DNA from: Aidingimonas halophila
GTDB taxonomy: Bacteria > Pseudomonadota > Gammaproteobacteria > Pseudomonadales > Halomonadaceae
DNA: 64,000 nucleotides
Reading direction: 5' to 3'
NCBI RefSeq assembly: GCF_900106955.1
Contig: NZ_FNNI01000007.1
Span: forward strand, 62,001 to 126,000
Shown here: positions 43,399-52,571 of the stretch, piece by piece
Position numbering within the stretch: the stretch's first letter is position 1
How the letters are laid out: every line of letters starts with the position of its first letter
Program-made: the position numbers and the translations under genes
Notes under the pieces: generated by a model
Told to the model about the DNA's origin: nothing
Databases searched by the model: none
What the model saw: only the letters and a program-made list of their open reading frames with translations

Positions 43399-44232
43399 TC
43401 AGGTCAGGGCGCGTTCACGCCAGGTATTGAGGAATTGCGATAGCCGTTCGCTGGCGGGGCGACGGAATAGCGTCTCGGGTTTACCGCTCTCGACGATGCG
43501 ACCTTCATCCATGAACACGACCCTGTCGGCAACATTTGCCGCGAACCCCATCTCGTGGGTGACGATAGCCATGGTCATGCCGTCGCTGGCGAGTTGCTTC
43601 ATGACGGCGAGCACTTCACCGACCAGTTCCGGGTCGAGTGCCGAGGTGGGTTCATCGAACAGCATGACTTCCGGTTTCATGGCCAGGGCGCGAGCAATGG
43701 CGACGCGCTGCTTCTGTCCACCCGAGAGGCTCGCCGGATAGTGGTGTGCGCGATCGAACAGGCCGACACGTTTCAGCATGGCCATGCCTTCACGGTCGGC
43801 CTCGCGGCGTGACAGGCCTTGTACCAGGCGCAGCGCTTCGGTGACATTCTGTAGTGCTGTGCGGTGCGGCCAGAGATGGAAATGCTGGAACACCATGCCC
43901 AATGGTGCCCGGACCCGGTCAATGGCTTTTTCGCTGGCGCGGATGCGCATGCCGCCACGCTGTTCGTAGCCGAGCAACTGGCCGTGGATATATACGTTGC
44001 CGTCGTCATAGGGTTCGAGAAACGCGAGACAGCGCAACAGGGTCGATTTTCCCGAACCCGAGGGGCCGATGACACACACGACCTCTGACGGCGACAGGGC
44101 GAAGTCGATGTTGTCCAGGACGTGCAGATCTCCGAAATGCTTGCTGATGCCTCTGGCTTCGATCAGTGAACCATTGACGGCTGTCGTCTTGGCCTTGGTG
44201 ATTGGATCGATGGTTGTCTCAAGAGGTGGCAT
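43399..44232 (-). CDS. Polar amino-acid ABC transporter ATP-binding protein
   Basis: This 277-residue GlnQ/HisP-type ATPase has Walker [10 protein letters not shown] (~57), Q-loop FQHFHLWPH, signature LSGGQKQR and Walker [14 protein letters not shown]-loop VTHEMGF is present. The start at 44232 has AGGAG seven bases upstream; a longer in-frame start lacks support. It overlaps the upstream permease gene by 14 bp. Confidence 0.92.
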   Translation of the reverse strand: MPPLETTIDPITKAKTTAVNGSLIEARGISKHFGDLHVLDNIDFALSPSEVVCVIGPSGSGKSTLLRCLAFLEPYDDGNVYIHGQLLGYEQRGGMRIRASEKAIDRVRAPLGMVFQHFHLWPHRTALQNVTEALRLVQGLSRREADREGMAMLKRVGLFDRAHHYPASLSGGQKQRVAIARALAMKPEVMLFDEPTSALDPELVGEVLAVMKQLASDGMTMAIVTHEMGFAANVADRVVFMDEGRIVESGKPETLFRRPASERLSQFLNTWRERALT

Positions 44233-44926
44233 GAGTGGCTCCTGCGGTGTCGGATGACGATGGGGTGGGCATCCGGCTGCGTTGTGCCAGTCGCTTTTCC
44301 AGGGCATAGCCGCCGCGTGCGATCGTTTCGATGATCAGCCAGTAGAGCAGGGCGACCGTGATGTAGGGCTCGATCACTGCAAAGGTCTCGTTGACCATGG
44401 CTGTGGCGTTCTTGGTCAGATCGTCGACCGAGATCACCGACAGCAATGCCGACTCTTTCACCAGGATGATCAGTTGATTGGTGCTCGGTGGCACAATCAG
44501 TTGCAGCATCTGGGGAATCTGTATTCGCCGTAGAATATTCAGTCGCGAAATCCCCAGCATGCGGGCGGCTTCGAGTTGCCCCTGTGGAATCGAGAGGAAG
44601 CCGCCACGATAGATCTCGGCGAAATAGCCGGCACCGTACAGGCCGATTCCCACCAGCCCGGCGATTTCCGCGCTCAACCGCAGTCCGATACTGGGCCCGC
44701 CGTAGTAGAGCAGGAAAAGGATGACGAGCAGGGGGATGCCCCGGCATAACTCGATATAGGTGGCCACCAGCGGCCCGACGAGGCGCGGGCTGGAGAGCCG
44801 TAGCGACGCAAGTACCAACCCCAGACCGAGTGCGACCAGGCATCCCAGGAAGCAGATCCAGACGGTATTCCAGAGTCCTTGCAGAATCAGGCCGCGCATC
44901 TCGAACAGTAGTTGGAAATCGAACAT
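44219..44926 (-). CDS. Polar amino-acid ABC permease (second subunit)
   Basis: This 235-residue permease of the His/Glu/Gln/Arg family has the loop [24 protein letters not shown] (EAA motif) and the early [21 protein letters not shown] typical of this transporter class. About five helices are visible. It pairs with the permease encoded just upstream (44937-45593) to form a heterodimeric pore. Confidence 0.92.
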   Translation of the reverse strand: MFDFQLLFEMRGLILQGLWNTVWICFLGCLVALGLGLVLASLRLSSPRLVGPLVATYIELCRGIPLLVILFLLYYGGPSIGLRLSAEIAGLVGIGLYGAGYFAEIYRGGFLSIPQGQLEAARMLGISRLNILRRIQIPQMLQLIVPPSTNQLIILVKESALLSVISVDDLTKNATAMVNETFAVIEPYITVALLYWLIIETIARGGYALEKRLAQRSRMPTPSSSDTAGATHATS

Positions 44927-44936
44927 TGAGGCTTCC

Positions 44937-45593
44937 TCACTCGGCGGCCAGGCCGCCCTTCATATGGCGCTCGAGATAGGCACTGATGCGGGCGAGCAGT
45001 AGATTGACCGCCAGGTAGAGCAGTGCAGCGACCAGGTAGGTTTCCAGTGGCTGGAAGGTGCGTGAGGCGATCTGTTCGCTGGTGCGCATCAGTTCCGTCA
45101 CTGAGATCACCGAAATCAGCGATGAATTCTTGAGAATGGTGATGACCTCATTGGTCAGTGGCGGCAAGGTCAGGCGGAAAACCTGAGGCACCACGATACG
45201 GCGGCGAATATCCCAATGGTGCATGCCGACCATACGCGCCGCTTCGATCTGCCCCTGAGGGATGTGGGCGATACCGCTGCGGAAGATTTCCGACTGGAAT
45301 GCGGCGGTGTTGAGCGTCAGAGTCAGAATGGCAGCCGGCAGCGGTGGAATGTTGAGGCCGAATTCCGGCAGCAGATAATAGACCAGTAGCAGTTGCAGCA
45401 GGATGGGCGTGCCACGCCAGAAGCTACGGTACCCCCCGGCCAGCCAGCGAACGGTCGCGAATCGGCTGGTCAGTGCGAACGCCAGTGTCATGCCGAGAAG
45501 CATGCCCAGTGCGATGGCCGAGAGGGATACGATCAGCGTGAACGTGAGCCCGCGCAGCAGAACGGGATAATTGTCGATCAGTATCTCGAACAT
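44937..45593 (-). CDS. Polar amino-acid ABC permease (first subunit)
   Basis: This 218-residue permease of the same family carries GYRSFWRGTPILLQLLLVYYLLPEFG and the EAA loop GQIEAARMVGMHHWDIRRRIVVPQ. ATG 45593 follows the binding-protein gene after 32 bp. The two permeases are only moderately similar, consistent with heterodimers such as HisQ/HisM. Confidence 0.92.
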   Translation of the reverse strand: MFEILIDNYPVLLRGLTFTLIVSLSAIALGMLLGMTLAFALTSRFATVRWLAGGYRSFWRGTPILLQLLLVYYLLPEFGLNIPPLPAAILTLTLNTAAFQSEIFRSGIAHIPQGQIEAARMVGMHHWDIRRRIVVPQVFRLTLPPLTNEVITILKNSSLISVISVTELMRTSEQIASRTFQPLETYLVAALLYLAVNLLLARISAYLERHMKGGLAAE

Positions 45594-45625
45594 GGGGGTA
45601 CCGGGGCTTTATTCGCCTGATGGCG

Positions 45626-46450
45626 TTACTCGACGTCCGGCTCGGGTAGCTCCATGGGAAGATCCATGGTGTCGCCGAACCATTTCTCTTGCAGCTCCGC
45701 CAGGGTGCCGTCCTCGTTGAGCCGTTGAATCTGTTCGTCCATGAAGGTGTTGAGGCTCTCGCTCTCATCGTCATCGCGACCCGCCCAACTGAAATAGACC
45801 GGATCGCCGAAGGTGCCGATTACCTTGAACGTGTCCGGACGGGTGCGCTCGGCTTCCATCAGGTTGGGGAGGCTGTTGATGACGACATCGACGCGCCCAT
45901 TGCCGAGATCGGCATAAGCCTCGTCGACGGAGGTATACGTCTCGATGGTCGACACGCCTTCGTCGAGGCTCTCGGAGTAGGCTTCCAGCGCTTCCAGTTG
46001 GGCTGAACCGGCCTGGGCGCCGGCGGTCTTGCCGGTTATGTCTTCCGGCGATTCCACCGAGTCGTCATCGGCTCGCGTCATGACCGCCATGGTGGCATCG
46101 GCGATCGGGGCGCTGAGATGGTAGCGCTCCATGCGCTCGGGAGTGGCGGTCACGGACGTGACAACGTAATCGAACTGCTCGCGTTCCAGGCCGGGCAGAA
46201 TGCCCTGCCATGGCAGATCCTTGCGCTCCAGTTCCACACCCTCGAGCTCAGGCATGATTTCTGCCATGATATCGGCGGAATAGCCGACGATCTCACCATC
46301 CTCGACGAACTCGAACGGGGCGAAACGCGCTTCCGTACCGACGGTAAAAACGCCTTCTTCCTTGATGTCTTCCAGCAGATCGGCGTGGGCCGATGCGATG
46401 CCGAGTGTCGTTGCCGCGATGACACCGCTTATCGTAAATGCGCAATTCAT
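45626..46450 (-). CDS. Polar amino-acid ABC transporter substrate-binding protein
   Basis: This 274-residue family 3 solute-binding protein has a signal peptide (MNCAFTISGVIAATTLGIASAHA, then DLLEDI). It carries FTVGTEARFAPFEFVEDGEIVGYSADIMAEI, LPWQGILPGLEREQFDYVVTSVTATPER and RVDVVINSLPNLMEAER. GGAGG lies eight bases before the ATG. The ligand is not deducible; the operon context with an amidohydrolase and DUF1989 suggests an amino acid derivative carrying a ureido or amide group. Confidence 0.9.
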   Translation of the reverse strand: MNCAFTISGVIAATTLGIASAHADLLEDIKEEGVFTVGTEARFAPFEFVEDGEIVGYSADIMAEIMPELEGVELERKDLPWQGILPGLEREQFDYVVTSVTATPERMERYHLSAPIADATMAVMTRADDDSVESPEDITGKTAGAQAGSAQLEALEAYSESLDEGVSTIETYTSVDEAYADLGNGRVDVVINSLPNLMEAERTRPDTFKVIGTFGDPVYFSWAGRDDDESESLNTFMDEQIQRLNEDGTLAELQEKWFGDTMDLPMELPEPDVE

Positions 46451-46550
46451 GGTCGATCCTCCGGTTGGTGGTCTTGTTACTTGCGGAGAGGCACTGCGTT
46501 GTGTCGTTAGGGTCGGTATTAGTAAAGCAGGGTATTCACAACAAAAAAAT

Positions 46551-46564
46551 TGCTATTTTTTGCA
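46551..46564. promoter_or_regulatory. TGC-N8-GCA dyad in the LysR/ABC divergent region
   Basis: TGC and GCA flank an 8-base T-rich centre between the LysR gene (46617) and the divergent transporter operon (46450). Short TGC/GCA half-sites are seen in some LysR operators. The support is positional and weak. Confidence 0.25.
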
Positions 46565-46616
46565 GTTCATACCTACGATATTGATGTAATTTGCACCACT
46601 TTAGCGCGGAGAACCG

Positions 46617-47555
46617 ATGAAACTCGCTGCCGCCGATCTCAAGAGCCTGGCCGTTTTTCTCGCCGTGGCTGAACACCGAGGGTTTGCCGGCGCGCAGACG
46701 GCACTGCACATGAGTCAGTCCGCCATCAGTTTCCATATCCGGGCGATCGAGGAGCGGGTCGGGTTCACGGTCTGTCAGCGTGGGCGACAAGGGTTCGAGT
46801 TGACCGAACGTGGCGCCATCGCCTATGAACGCGCCAAGGCGCTGCTGGCGGATGTCGATGACTTCGACAGTGAAATGAGCGAGTTGCGCAGCACCGTCTA
46901 TGGGACGTTGCGGCTAGGTGTGGTGGATAACACCATCATGAATGAGGAATTGCAGCTACAAGACGTTATCGGCGAATTCCTGCGCAAGAACCACAAAGTC
47001 AGAATCAATGTCATGGTGGGGAGTCCCGATTACCTGATCGGGGAGATTGCCAATGGCGATATTCAGGCAGGCATCCTGCCTGAGACGACGCAGATGGAAG
47101 GGCTCCAGCATCGCCAGATCTACACGGAAATGCATAGCGTATATTGCGGTGCTCGTCATCCGCTCTTTGGACAGCCGGATAGCGCGCTGAACGCTGGTGA
47201 GATCAGCCGGTATCCGTTCGTCGTGCGGCCGTATGCCAACCTGCAGGAGTTGCAGGCCTTTCCCGGGGCACAGGTCGGCGCTCATGCATCCAACATGGAA
47301 GCCCAGGCATTATTGATCTTGAGCGGGCATTTCATCGGTAACCTGCCGACGCATTACGCCGCGCACTGGGTGGCTCGGGGGGAGCTGCGCCCCTTGATGG
47401 CCGACAGCATCCGGATTCCCTCACCATTCTGCATTGTGACTCGTGCCGGTCGGCGACCCTCTCTGATGGTGCGCAACTTCATCCAGGAACTGGTATCCCA
47501 GCTCTGGCAGCATGCTCATGGCAACGAGGGAGACGATGCGTCGGCAGTGGATTAG
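46617..47555 (+). CDS. LysR-family regulator of the adjacent ABC/amidohydrolase operon
   Basis: This 312-residue LysR protein has the N-terminal winged helix LAVFLAVAEHRGFAGAQTALHMSQSAISFHIRAIEERVGFTVCQR. An effector domain then starts at YGTLRLGVVDNTIMN. GGAGA lies six bases before the ATG. Divergent transcription from the ABC transporter operon is the classical LysR arrangement, so it probably senses the imported compound. Its stop overlaps the convergent NIF3-like gene by 4 bp. Confidence 0.9.
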   Translation: MKLAAADLKSLAVFLAVAEHRGFAGAQTALHMSQSAISFHIRAIEERVGFTVCQRGRQGFELTERGAIAYERAKALLADVDDFDSEMSELRSTVYGTLRLGVVDNTIMNEELQLQDVIGEFLRKNHKVRINVMVGSPDYLIGEIANGDIQAGILPETTQMEGLQHRQIYTEMHSVYCGARHPLFGQPDSALNAGEISRYPFVVRPYANLQELQAFPGAQVGAHASNMEAQALLILSGHFIGNLPTHYAAHWVARGELRPLMADSIRIPSPFCIVTRAGRRPSLMVRNFIQELVSQLWQHAHGNEGDDASAVD

Positions 47556-47863
47556 ATGTCTTCGAGTTGCCAGACATCATAGGCCGGCTCTTCATAAGGA
47601 TGCGCCAGCTTCAGTGCCGCTACCGCAGGATGGATGACGTCATCGCTGCAGACCAGCTCCACCTTCAACTCCTCGACATGCTCCAGGCCTCCGACTTCGC
47701 CAATATGCGGATCGGCGCCCTCGAGCGGGCGAAACTGTCCCGTGCCGGGGGTCTGGAAGCAGCACGCCTCATAATCGCCGATACGTCCGGCACCGGTTTC
47801 AAAGATAGCTTCCTTGACGGTTTCGGCATCTTCCACGGGCACGAAGAAAGCAAGCTTGTACAT
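47552..47863 (-). CDS. NIF3/YqfO-like short domain protein
   Basis: This 103-residue protein starts YKLAFFVPVEDAETVKEAIFETGAGRIGDYEACCFQTPGTGQF and ends HPYEEPAYDVWQLED. It matches the stand-alone form of the domain inserted in NIF3/YqfO proteins and related to CutA/PII folds. The function is unknown; it may be a small-ligand or metal binder. AGGAG lies six bases before ATG 47863. Confidence 0.85.
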   Translation of the reverse strand: MYKLAFFVPVEDAETVKEAIFETGAGRIGDYEACCFQTPGTGQFRPLEGADPHIGEVGGLEHVEELKVELVCSDDVIHPAVAALKLAHPYEEPAYDVWQLEDI

Positions 47864-47897
47864 GCGAACTCCTGATGATGGCGTGACTACATTGCTC

Positions 47898-48050
47898 TCA
47901 TAGGTTGAGATGCCGTGGCCTGGTATGCAAGGGGTGCTGGTATGATGAAGCATCTTGCAGCTGCTCGGTATGGGTGAAGTCGACGACGACCAGTTCCCCG
48001 GCCGGGGCGCCGGCCCCCTCGAGTGTAAACTGCAGACCTGTCTGGGCCAT
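47898..48050 (-). pseudogene. Remnant of a vgrG 5' end (type VI secretion spike)
   Basis: On the minus strand an ATG at 48050, with AAGGAT seven bases upstream, opens a 50-codon frame. It starts MAQTGLQFTLEGAGAP and then VVVDFTHTEQLQD. This closely resembles the first ~30 residues of VgrG spike proteins, which begin with a short beta-strand of the form LQFT and a VxxF strand. The frame then becomes unrelated (HPLHTRPRHLNL) and stops. No further vgrG, hcp or tss genes are in the window. It is best read as a broken gene fragment with an intact translation start. Confidence 0.45.
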
Positions 48051-48202
48051 GAAACTATCCTTGTCGTCAGGCGCGGCCGTTACGCTACGTCAAGTCTGTC
48101 ACCGGGGAAACCGGCCTGACGCGGTTCGACTGAGATGGCTTACAAGCGTTATCGCTAATCTCTTACAAATCCTGGCTGGAGGCACGCAAAAAAGGAGGCA
48201 TG

Positions 48203-49042
48203 ATGCACGAGACATTGAAAGCGTTGCTCGATCACGTCGGTCTGGTTCCCTTGAGTGAGCCGAAGGGAATGAGCGGCGGCGACATTGCATCTGTCAGCCG
48301 TCTGGAAACGGCGCAGGGCAGTGTCGTGGTAAAGCATGACGATGCCGAGCGGCTAGCGGGGGAGGCCGATGGGTTGCAGGCCCTGCGTGAGGCTGGAAGC
48401 TCACTGTATATACCAGCGGTCCTGGCCGTGGGGGATGGATGGCTGATAATGGAAGCACTGGATGCCTCGGGTTCACGTCGACGTGATGAGGTCGCCCTTG
48501 GTGAAGGGCTACGGGAGTTGCATTCCGTTATCGGGAAACAGCATGGCTGGTCGCGCGATAACGCCTGCGGGCTGACTCCTCAGCCCAATGGTCCTGCCGG
48601 CGATGGTCGGGTGTTTCAACGGGAGCGACGCTTGGTACCGATGGCCAGGGCCTGTCATGAGCGCGGTTTGTTGCCCGCGGTGCTACGAGAACGGATCGAG
48701 AGAGTCGCCGGCGGTCTGGAGAATTGGCTGGAGGATGTTCCGCCGAGCTTGATACATGGTGACCTGTGGTCAGGTAATGTGTTGTTTACCCCGGAGGGAC
48801 CGGCAGTGATCGATCCGGCCGTGTATCGCCACTATCCCGAAGTCGACCTGGCGATGCTGACGCTGTTCGGTTCACCGGGTGAGGCGTTTTTCGAGTCCTA
48901 TTGGAATGGTTCAGGCCCCGACGACTGGCCGAGGCGCGAGGCGCTGTTCCAGTTGTATCCGCTGCTCAACCACTTGTTGTTGTTCGGTGGTGCCTATCGC
49001 GGTGCGGTCGAACGGGCCGTAAGCCGTGTTGAAGCAGGGTAA
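48203..49042 (+). CDS. Fructosamine kinase-family protein
   Basis: This 279-residue aminoglycoside-phosphotransferase-fold kinase of the fructosamine/ketosamine-3-kinase family phosphorylates glycated amines so they break down (protein deglycation). Signatures are GMSGGDIASVSRLET with SVVVKHDD (ATP lysine) at the N-terminus, SLIHGDLWSGNVLF (catalytic loop) near 190, and AVIDPAVYRHYPEVDLAM. AGGAGG precedes two adjacent ATGs; the second (48203) is better spaced. Confidence 0.9.
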   Translation: MHETLKALLDHVGLVPLSEPKGMSGGDIASVSRLETAQGSVVVKHDDAERLAGEADGLQALREAGSSLYIPAVLAVGDGWLIMEALDASGSRRRDEVALGEGLRELHSVIGKQHGWSRDNACGLTPQPNGPAGDGRVFQRERRLVPMARACHERGLLPAVLRERIERVAGGLENWLEDVPPSLIHGDLWSGNVLFTPEGPAVIDPAVYRHYPEVDLAMLTLFGSPGEAFFESYWNGSGPDDWPRREALFQLYPLLNHLLLFGGAYRGAVERAVSRVEAG

Positions 49043-49202
49043 AGGCGGGAAATTGGCAATCTCTTTGGAAGTGCATATGACGCGCTTTCATGTCTTCTGT
49101 CCCTGAGCTAGGTTCTATATGTGCCTTGTCCGAGATTGATTCGCAGGCAAACATGCGGCATTGTATGTAAACTGTTGTCTACGCCCAGCAAAGGAATTCC
49201 TG

Positions 49203-50690
49203 ATGTCGCCGTTGAATGATGCATCTTCCGCCGCCTGTGGAGTTGTTGCCCTTGGCCGTCGTGCATTGTTGCCGCTGATGATTTCGGCAGCTATGACAAC
49301 TCCCGTACAGGCGGCCGATCTCCTGACCATTGCGCGCGATGCGCTGGAAAACGATGCCACTCTGGCATCGGCTCGAGCCAGCTATTCCAGTATCGAGTCG
49401 GGGCGCGATGTCGAGCGCGGTGACCTGTTGCCGCAACTCAGCGCGTCGGCAGAAGGGGCACACAACCGGACCTACAGTGGATCGTCCCAAGGTGGTGAGG
49501 GCGGTGGAGCTGCTGCAGGGGGCGGTGTCGATGACGACTACAACAGTGCCAGTGCATCATTGGAAGCGACGCAGGCGCTGTTCGATGCCACCAACTGGTA
49601 TGAGTTGGAGCGCGCCGAAGAGGAAATCGACCAGGAGGCGTATTCGCTGGAGGCGACGCAACAGCAACTCCTCTACGATGTGGCCTCGGCCTATTTCGAT
49701 ATTCTGCGGGCCCATGACATCCTCGACGCCCGGGAGGCCCAGGAAACAGCCATCGAACGCCAGCTAGAACAGGCACGCGAGCAGTTCGATGTCGGGTTGA
49801 TCGCCATTACTGATGTCGATGAAGCGGAAGCCAGCTACGATCAGGCTCGGGCCGATCGCATCGCGGCGGAAAACGATCTACAGGTCAGCTTCGAGGCCCT
49901 GGAGCGTCTGACCGGCAATCGTTACAACAGCATCGATGGATTGGGCGACGACGTGCCGATCGAGTCACCTGAACCGGATACGCGGGATGACTGGGTCGAT
50001 CTGGCAATGGAAAACAGCCCGATGGTGCTGATGGCCGAAGCGGGTATCGATGTCGCCCGTAGCGTTGTCGATGTTTCGAAGGCAGGGCGGTTGCCGACAC
50101 TGGAGGCGTTCGCCAATTATCAATACTCTGACACCGATAGCGAGATTCAGGACGAATACAATTCGTCCAGCCAGGTGGGGTTACGCGCCAGCCTGCCACT
50201 TTATACTGGTGGCTCGACCAGCGCAGGTATCCAACAGAGTACCTATGAGCTCGAGTCGACGCAGTATGATGCCGAGGCGCAGCGGCGTGACACCATTCAG
50301 CAGGTACGCTCGTTGTTCACTCAGGTGAGCAATGATGTCGAGAGCGTGGAAGCGCGTCAGCAGGCGATCGAATCCAACCAGAGCGCTCTGGAAGCCACTC
50401 GTTCGGGCTACGACGTCGGCACCCGCAACATCGTCGATGTGCTCAATGCCGAGCAGAATCTGTACGACGCCATCGCCAATCATGCGGAAGCCCGCTATAA
50501 CTATGTCGTCGACATGCTCGAGCTTCGCCAGCAGGCTGGAATTCTCGATACCGATGCTATTCGCTCGGTGAATGAGTGGCTACGTGATGAAGATCCGGTG
50601 TCACTGCAATTGCCGGACGAAACTGGTGGCGACAGTCGATATGACGAGGCGATGGAGATCGGTGATGCGCCGGAGGCCCCCACCGGTTGA
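49203..50690 (+). CDS. TolC-family outer-membrane channel protein
   Basis: This 495-residue outer-membrane efflux protein has a signal peptide ending in TTPVQA before ADLLTIARDAL. Two repeats of the TolC coiled-coil/beta module follow. The first contains an acidic, Gly-rich surface loop (SSQGGEGGGAAAGGG around residue 90). The second includes GLRASLPLYTGGSTSAGIQQ and GTRNIVDVLNAEQNLYDA. AAAGGA lies seven bases before ATG 49203. It lies ~2 kb from acrAB and probably completes a tripartite pump. Confidence 0.9.
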   Translation: MSPLNDASSAACGVVALGRRALLPLMISAAMTTPVQAADLLTIARDALENDATLASARASYSSIESGRDVERGDLLPQLSASAEGAHNRTYSGSSQGGEGGGAAAGGGVDDDYNSASASLEATQALFDATNWYELERAEEEIDQEAYSLEATQQQLLYDVASAYFDILRAHDILDAREAQETAIERQLEQAREQFDVGLIAITDVDEAEASYDQARADRIAAENDLQVSFEALERLTGNRYNSIDGLGDDVPIESPEPDTRDDWVDLAMENSPMVLMAEAGIDVARSVVDVSKAGRLPTLEAFANYQYSDTDSEIQDEYNSSSQVGLRASLPLYTGGSTSAGIQQSTYELESTQYDAEAQRRDTIQQVRSLFTQVSNDVESVEARQQAIESNQSALEATRSGYDVGTRNIVDVLNAEQNLYDAIANHAEARYNYVVDMLELRQQAGILDTDAIRSVNEWLRDEDPVSLQLPDETGGDSRYDEAMEIGDAPEAPTG

Positions 50691-50720
50691 GCGTTGTCCT
50701 CACCGTTCGGATTACGCCTG

Positions 50721-51650
50721 CTAGCGCGGCCAGAGTGACCGGACCCAATGCAAGAGTCGTTGCCACAGGGACCCCTGAACCTTGGTCTTGGTCGTTGCGG
50801 GGGAGATGGTGTCGGCGGGGCGGTTCAGGAAGTCGCTAATCGGTTGTACCTGACTGGGGGTATTCAGCATGGGGGCGTGTCCGCATCCCGGTACGTCCAG
50901 CGTTGCCAGTCCAGGTTGCTGAAGCTTCATTTGGTGAACGGTGTCGGCGGCGAGAATCGTTGAGTCGACACCGCGGATCACCGTCAAGGGGCATCGAATG
51001 GCCGCCCAGTCAGCCCAGGTGTCGCGCGGCGTATCGTTGACGAATTGTTCGGCGATGCGAGGATCGTAGTGGAAAGTCCAACTGCCATCGGGCAAACGGC
51101 GAGCGCTTTCGAGTGCCATGGCCTGCCAGGTGGCGTCGTCGGTGATGCCGAACGAGGCGTAGTGGTCGCGCAGTTCGGTCAGCAACTCGCCGAACGTGTA
51201 AAAGCGATGCGGAATGGCAAAGTAACTGGCGAGCCCGGCCAGACCTTGTGGATCGATTTCCGGACCGACGTCGTTGAGAATGAGCTGCTCGATGCGGTCG
51301 CCATGGGTGTCGTCCGCGGCGATCAGCATGCCAAGCAAACCGCCCATGGAAGTCCCCAGCCAAGGCACATGATCCAACTCATAGTGATCGAGCAGGGCGA
51401 TGGCGATCTGCATATAGTGACTGTAGAGATAATCGTGGGCAGGAAACAGCGACCAGCTCGACAACCCGCGTCCAGGGGTATCCGGTGCGAGTATCCGCCA
51501 CTCCGGTCCCAACTGGCGTGCCAGTCCTTCGAAGTCACCGCCATGTCGCGCCAAGCCGTGCCAGGCGATCAGGGTGCTGGAGGCCTCCGGATGCCAAATA
51601 CGCACGGCGATTTCCAGTTGCCTGACCCGAACCAGATCCAGTTTGTCCAT
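50721..51650 (-). CDS. Alpha/beta hydrolase
   Basis: This 309-residue alpha/beta-fold hydrolase has the nucleophile elbow LGTSMGGLLG (Ser ~101), oxyanion WHGLARHGGDF, acid strand LTVIRGVDSTIL and a C-terminal GCGHAPMLNTPSQV with the catalytic His. The last ~30 residues are a basic amphipathic tail (LWQRLLHWVRSLWPR). The substrate is unknown. A small palindrome lies 46 bp upstream of its start. Confidence 0.88.
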   Translation of the reverse strand: MDKLDLVRVRQLEIAVRIWHPEASSTLIAWHGLARHGGDFEGLARQLGPEWRILAPDTPGRGLSSWSLFPAHDYLYSHYMQIAIALLDHYELDHVPWLGTSMGGLLGMLIAADDTHGDRIEQLILNDVGPEIDPQGLAGLASYFAIPHRFYTFGELLTELRDHYASFGITDDATWQAMALESARRLPDGSWTFHYDPRIAEQFVNDTPRDTWADWAAIRCPLTVIRGVDSTILAADTVHQMKLQQPGLATLDVPGCGHAPMLNTPSQVQPISDFLNRPADTISPATTKTKVQGSLWQRLLHWVRSLWPR

Positions 51651-51695
51651 TGTGCTCCTCCCGCCATGGCCGCTACTGCATAGAGTGTAGATGCG

Positions 51696-51712
51696 ATGTT
51701 GCTTCGCAACAT
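51696..51712. promoter_or_regulatory. Perfect palindrome between acrR and the alpha/beta hydrolase gene
   Basis: ATGTTGC-TTC-GCAACAT is a 7-bp perfect inverted repeat. It lies between the 3' end of the TetR gene and the hydrolase start, both on the minus strand. It could be an operator or a transcript-end hairpin. No T-tract follows. Confidence 0.35.
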
Positions 51713-51734
51713 TAGCGAGGTGGCGTCAAGAGCG

Positions 51735-52373
51735 CTAGGGTTGGTGTGATGATTCTTCGCTGGAGGGGTGTTGCATCAACTCGAACAGGGTATCTATCAC
51801 GTGCCCCCCTTCTGTCACGATGGAGAAGCGGTCCGGCATGCGCAACCAATCGTGGAACAGGCCGCCAAGTGTGGATTGAAGCAGGCGCGAGGCAGTTTCA
51901 GGTGTCAGATGAGGTGCCAGGGCGCCCTGGTCATGAGCACGTCGAAATTGTTCACACAATTCTGCAAAACATTCGTTGGCAAGTTGGTCCTGCATCTCGA
52001 GGGGGTTGATGTCACTGAAAAATTCACAACGGTGAACGAGGATGGAAAGGATGCGGCGATAGCGTGGCTGTTCCAATCGTTTCAGGCTGACATGACAGGC
52101 CAGACGCGTGGTTTCCAGTGGCGATGCCTCCGATCCCTGCTCGACTTCGTCGACCAGCTCGGCAAACGGCATACGTACCCGTTCCAGCAGGGCATGGAAG
52201 AGGTCGGCCTTGTTGCGGAAATGCCAGTAGACGGCTCCGCGTGTCATCCCGGCATGGCGGGCAATCTGTTCCAGTGAGGTGCGTGCGACGCCCTTGTCGA
52301 AGAATACGTCCTCGGCAGCATCAAGCAGGGCTTCACGGGTGGCGGCGGCTTCGGCTTTGGTGCGTCTGGGCAT
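51735..52373 (-). CDS. acrR: TetR/AcrR-type repressor
   Basis: This 212-residue TetR-family regulator has the N-terminal helix-turn-helix of the AcrR subgroup (ALLDAAEDVFFDKGVARTSLEQIARHAGMTRGAVYWHFRNKADLFHALLERV, residues ~16-66). The C-terminal ligand domain follows. It is divergent from acrAB. The AcrR-type operators in the shared region match the recognition pattern of E. coli AcrR, which is released by toxic ligands. No ribosome site is obvious before ATG 52373. Confidence 0.92.
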   Translation of the reverse strand: MPRRTKAEAAATREALLDAAEDVFFDKGVARTSLEQIARHAGMTRGAVYWHFRNKADLFHALLERVRMPFAELVDEVEQGSEASPLETTRLACHVSLKRLEQPRYRRILSILVHRCEFFSDINPLEMQDQLANECFAELCEQFRRAHDQGALAPHLTPETASRLLQSTLGGLFHDWLRMPDRFSIVTEGGHVIDTLFELMQHPSSEESSHQP

Positions 52374-52441
52374 AGTGTTATGTCGATTTCACAAAAGGTC
52401 ATCAAACAGTTTACCCCAGGAGGGCGTTAGGCGTCGTGATT

Positions 52442-52465
52442 TACATTCATGGTTGTATGGATGTA
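52442..52465. promoter_or_regulatory. AcrR-type operator 1
   Basis: TACATTCAT and ATGGATGTA form a 24-bp near-palindrome with a 6-bp centre. One arm position is imperfect. The architecture matches the E. coli acrAB operator, which has TACATACAT-type arms and a 6-bp centre. Confidence 0.7.
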
Positions 52466-52487
52466 GAGTTCGCACTCCTAGCATACA

Positions 52488-52507
52488 TACATGCATGTAA
52501 CTATAAT
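52488..52507 (+). promoter_or_regulatory. AcrR-type operator 2 overlapping the acrAB promoter -10
   Basis: TACATGCATGTA (52488-52499) is a perfect palindrome that extends on the left into a further TACA. Directly to its right is a perfect TATAAT (52502-52507). The palindrome occupies the -10/-35 spacer, so bound repressor would block RNA polymerase. No good -35 is seen. Confidence 0.65.
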
Positions 52508-52571
52508 GCATGGTTTCGATTGGCTCGAGAATAGGGCCATTGCCTAACGTCTCATTCGTGGAGTCTGTTTC

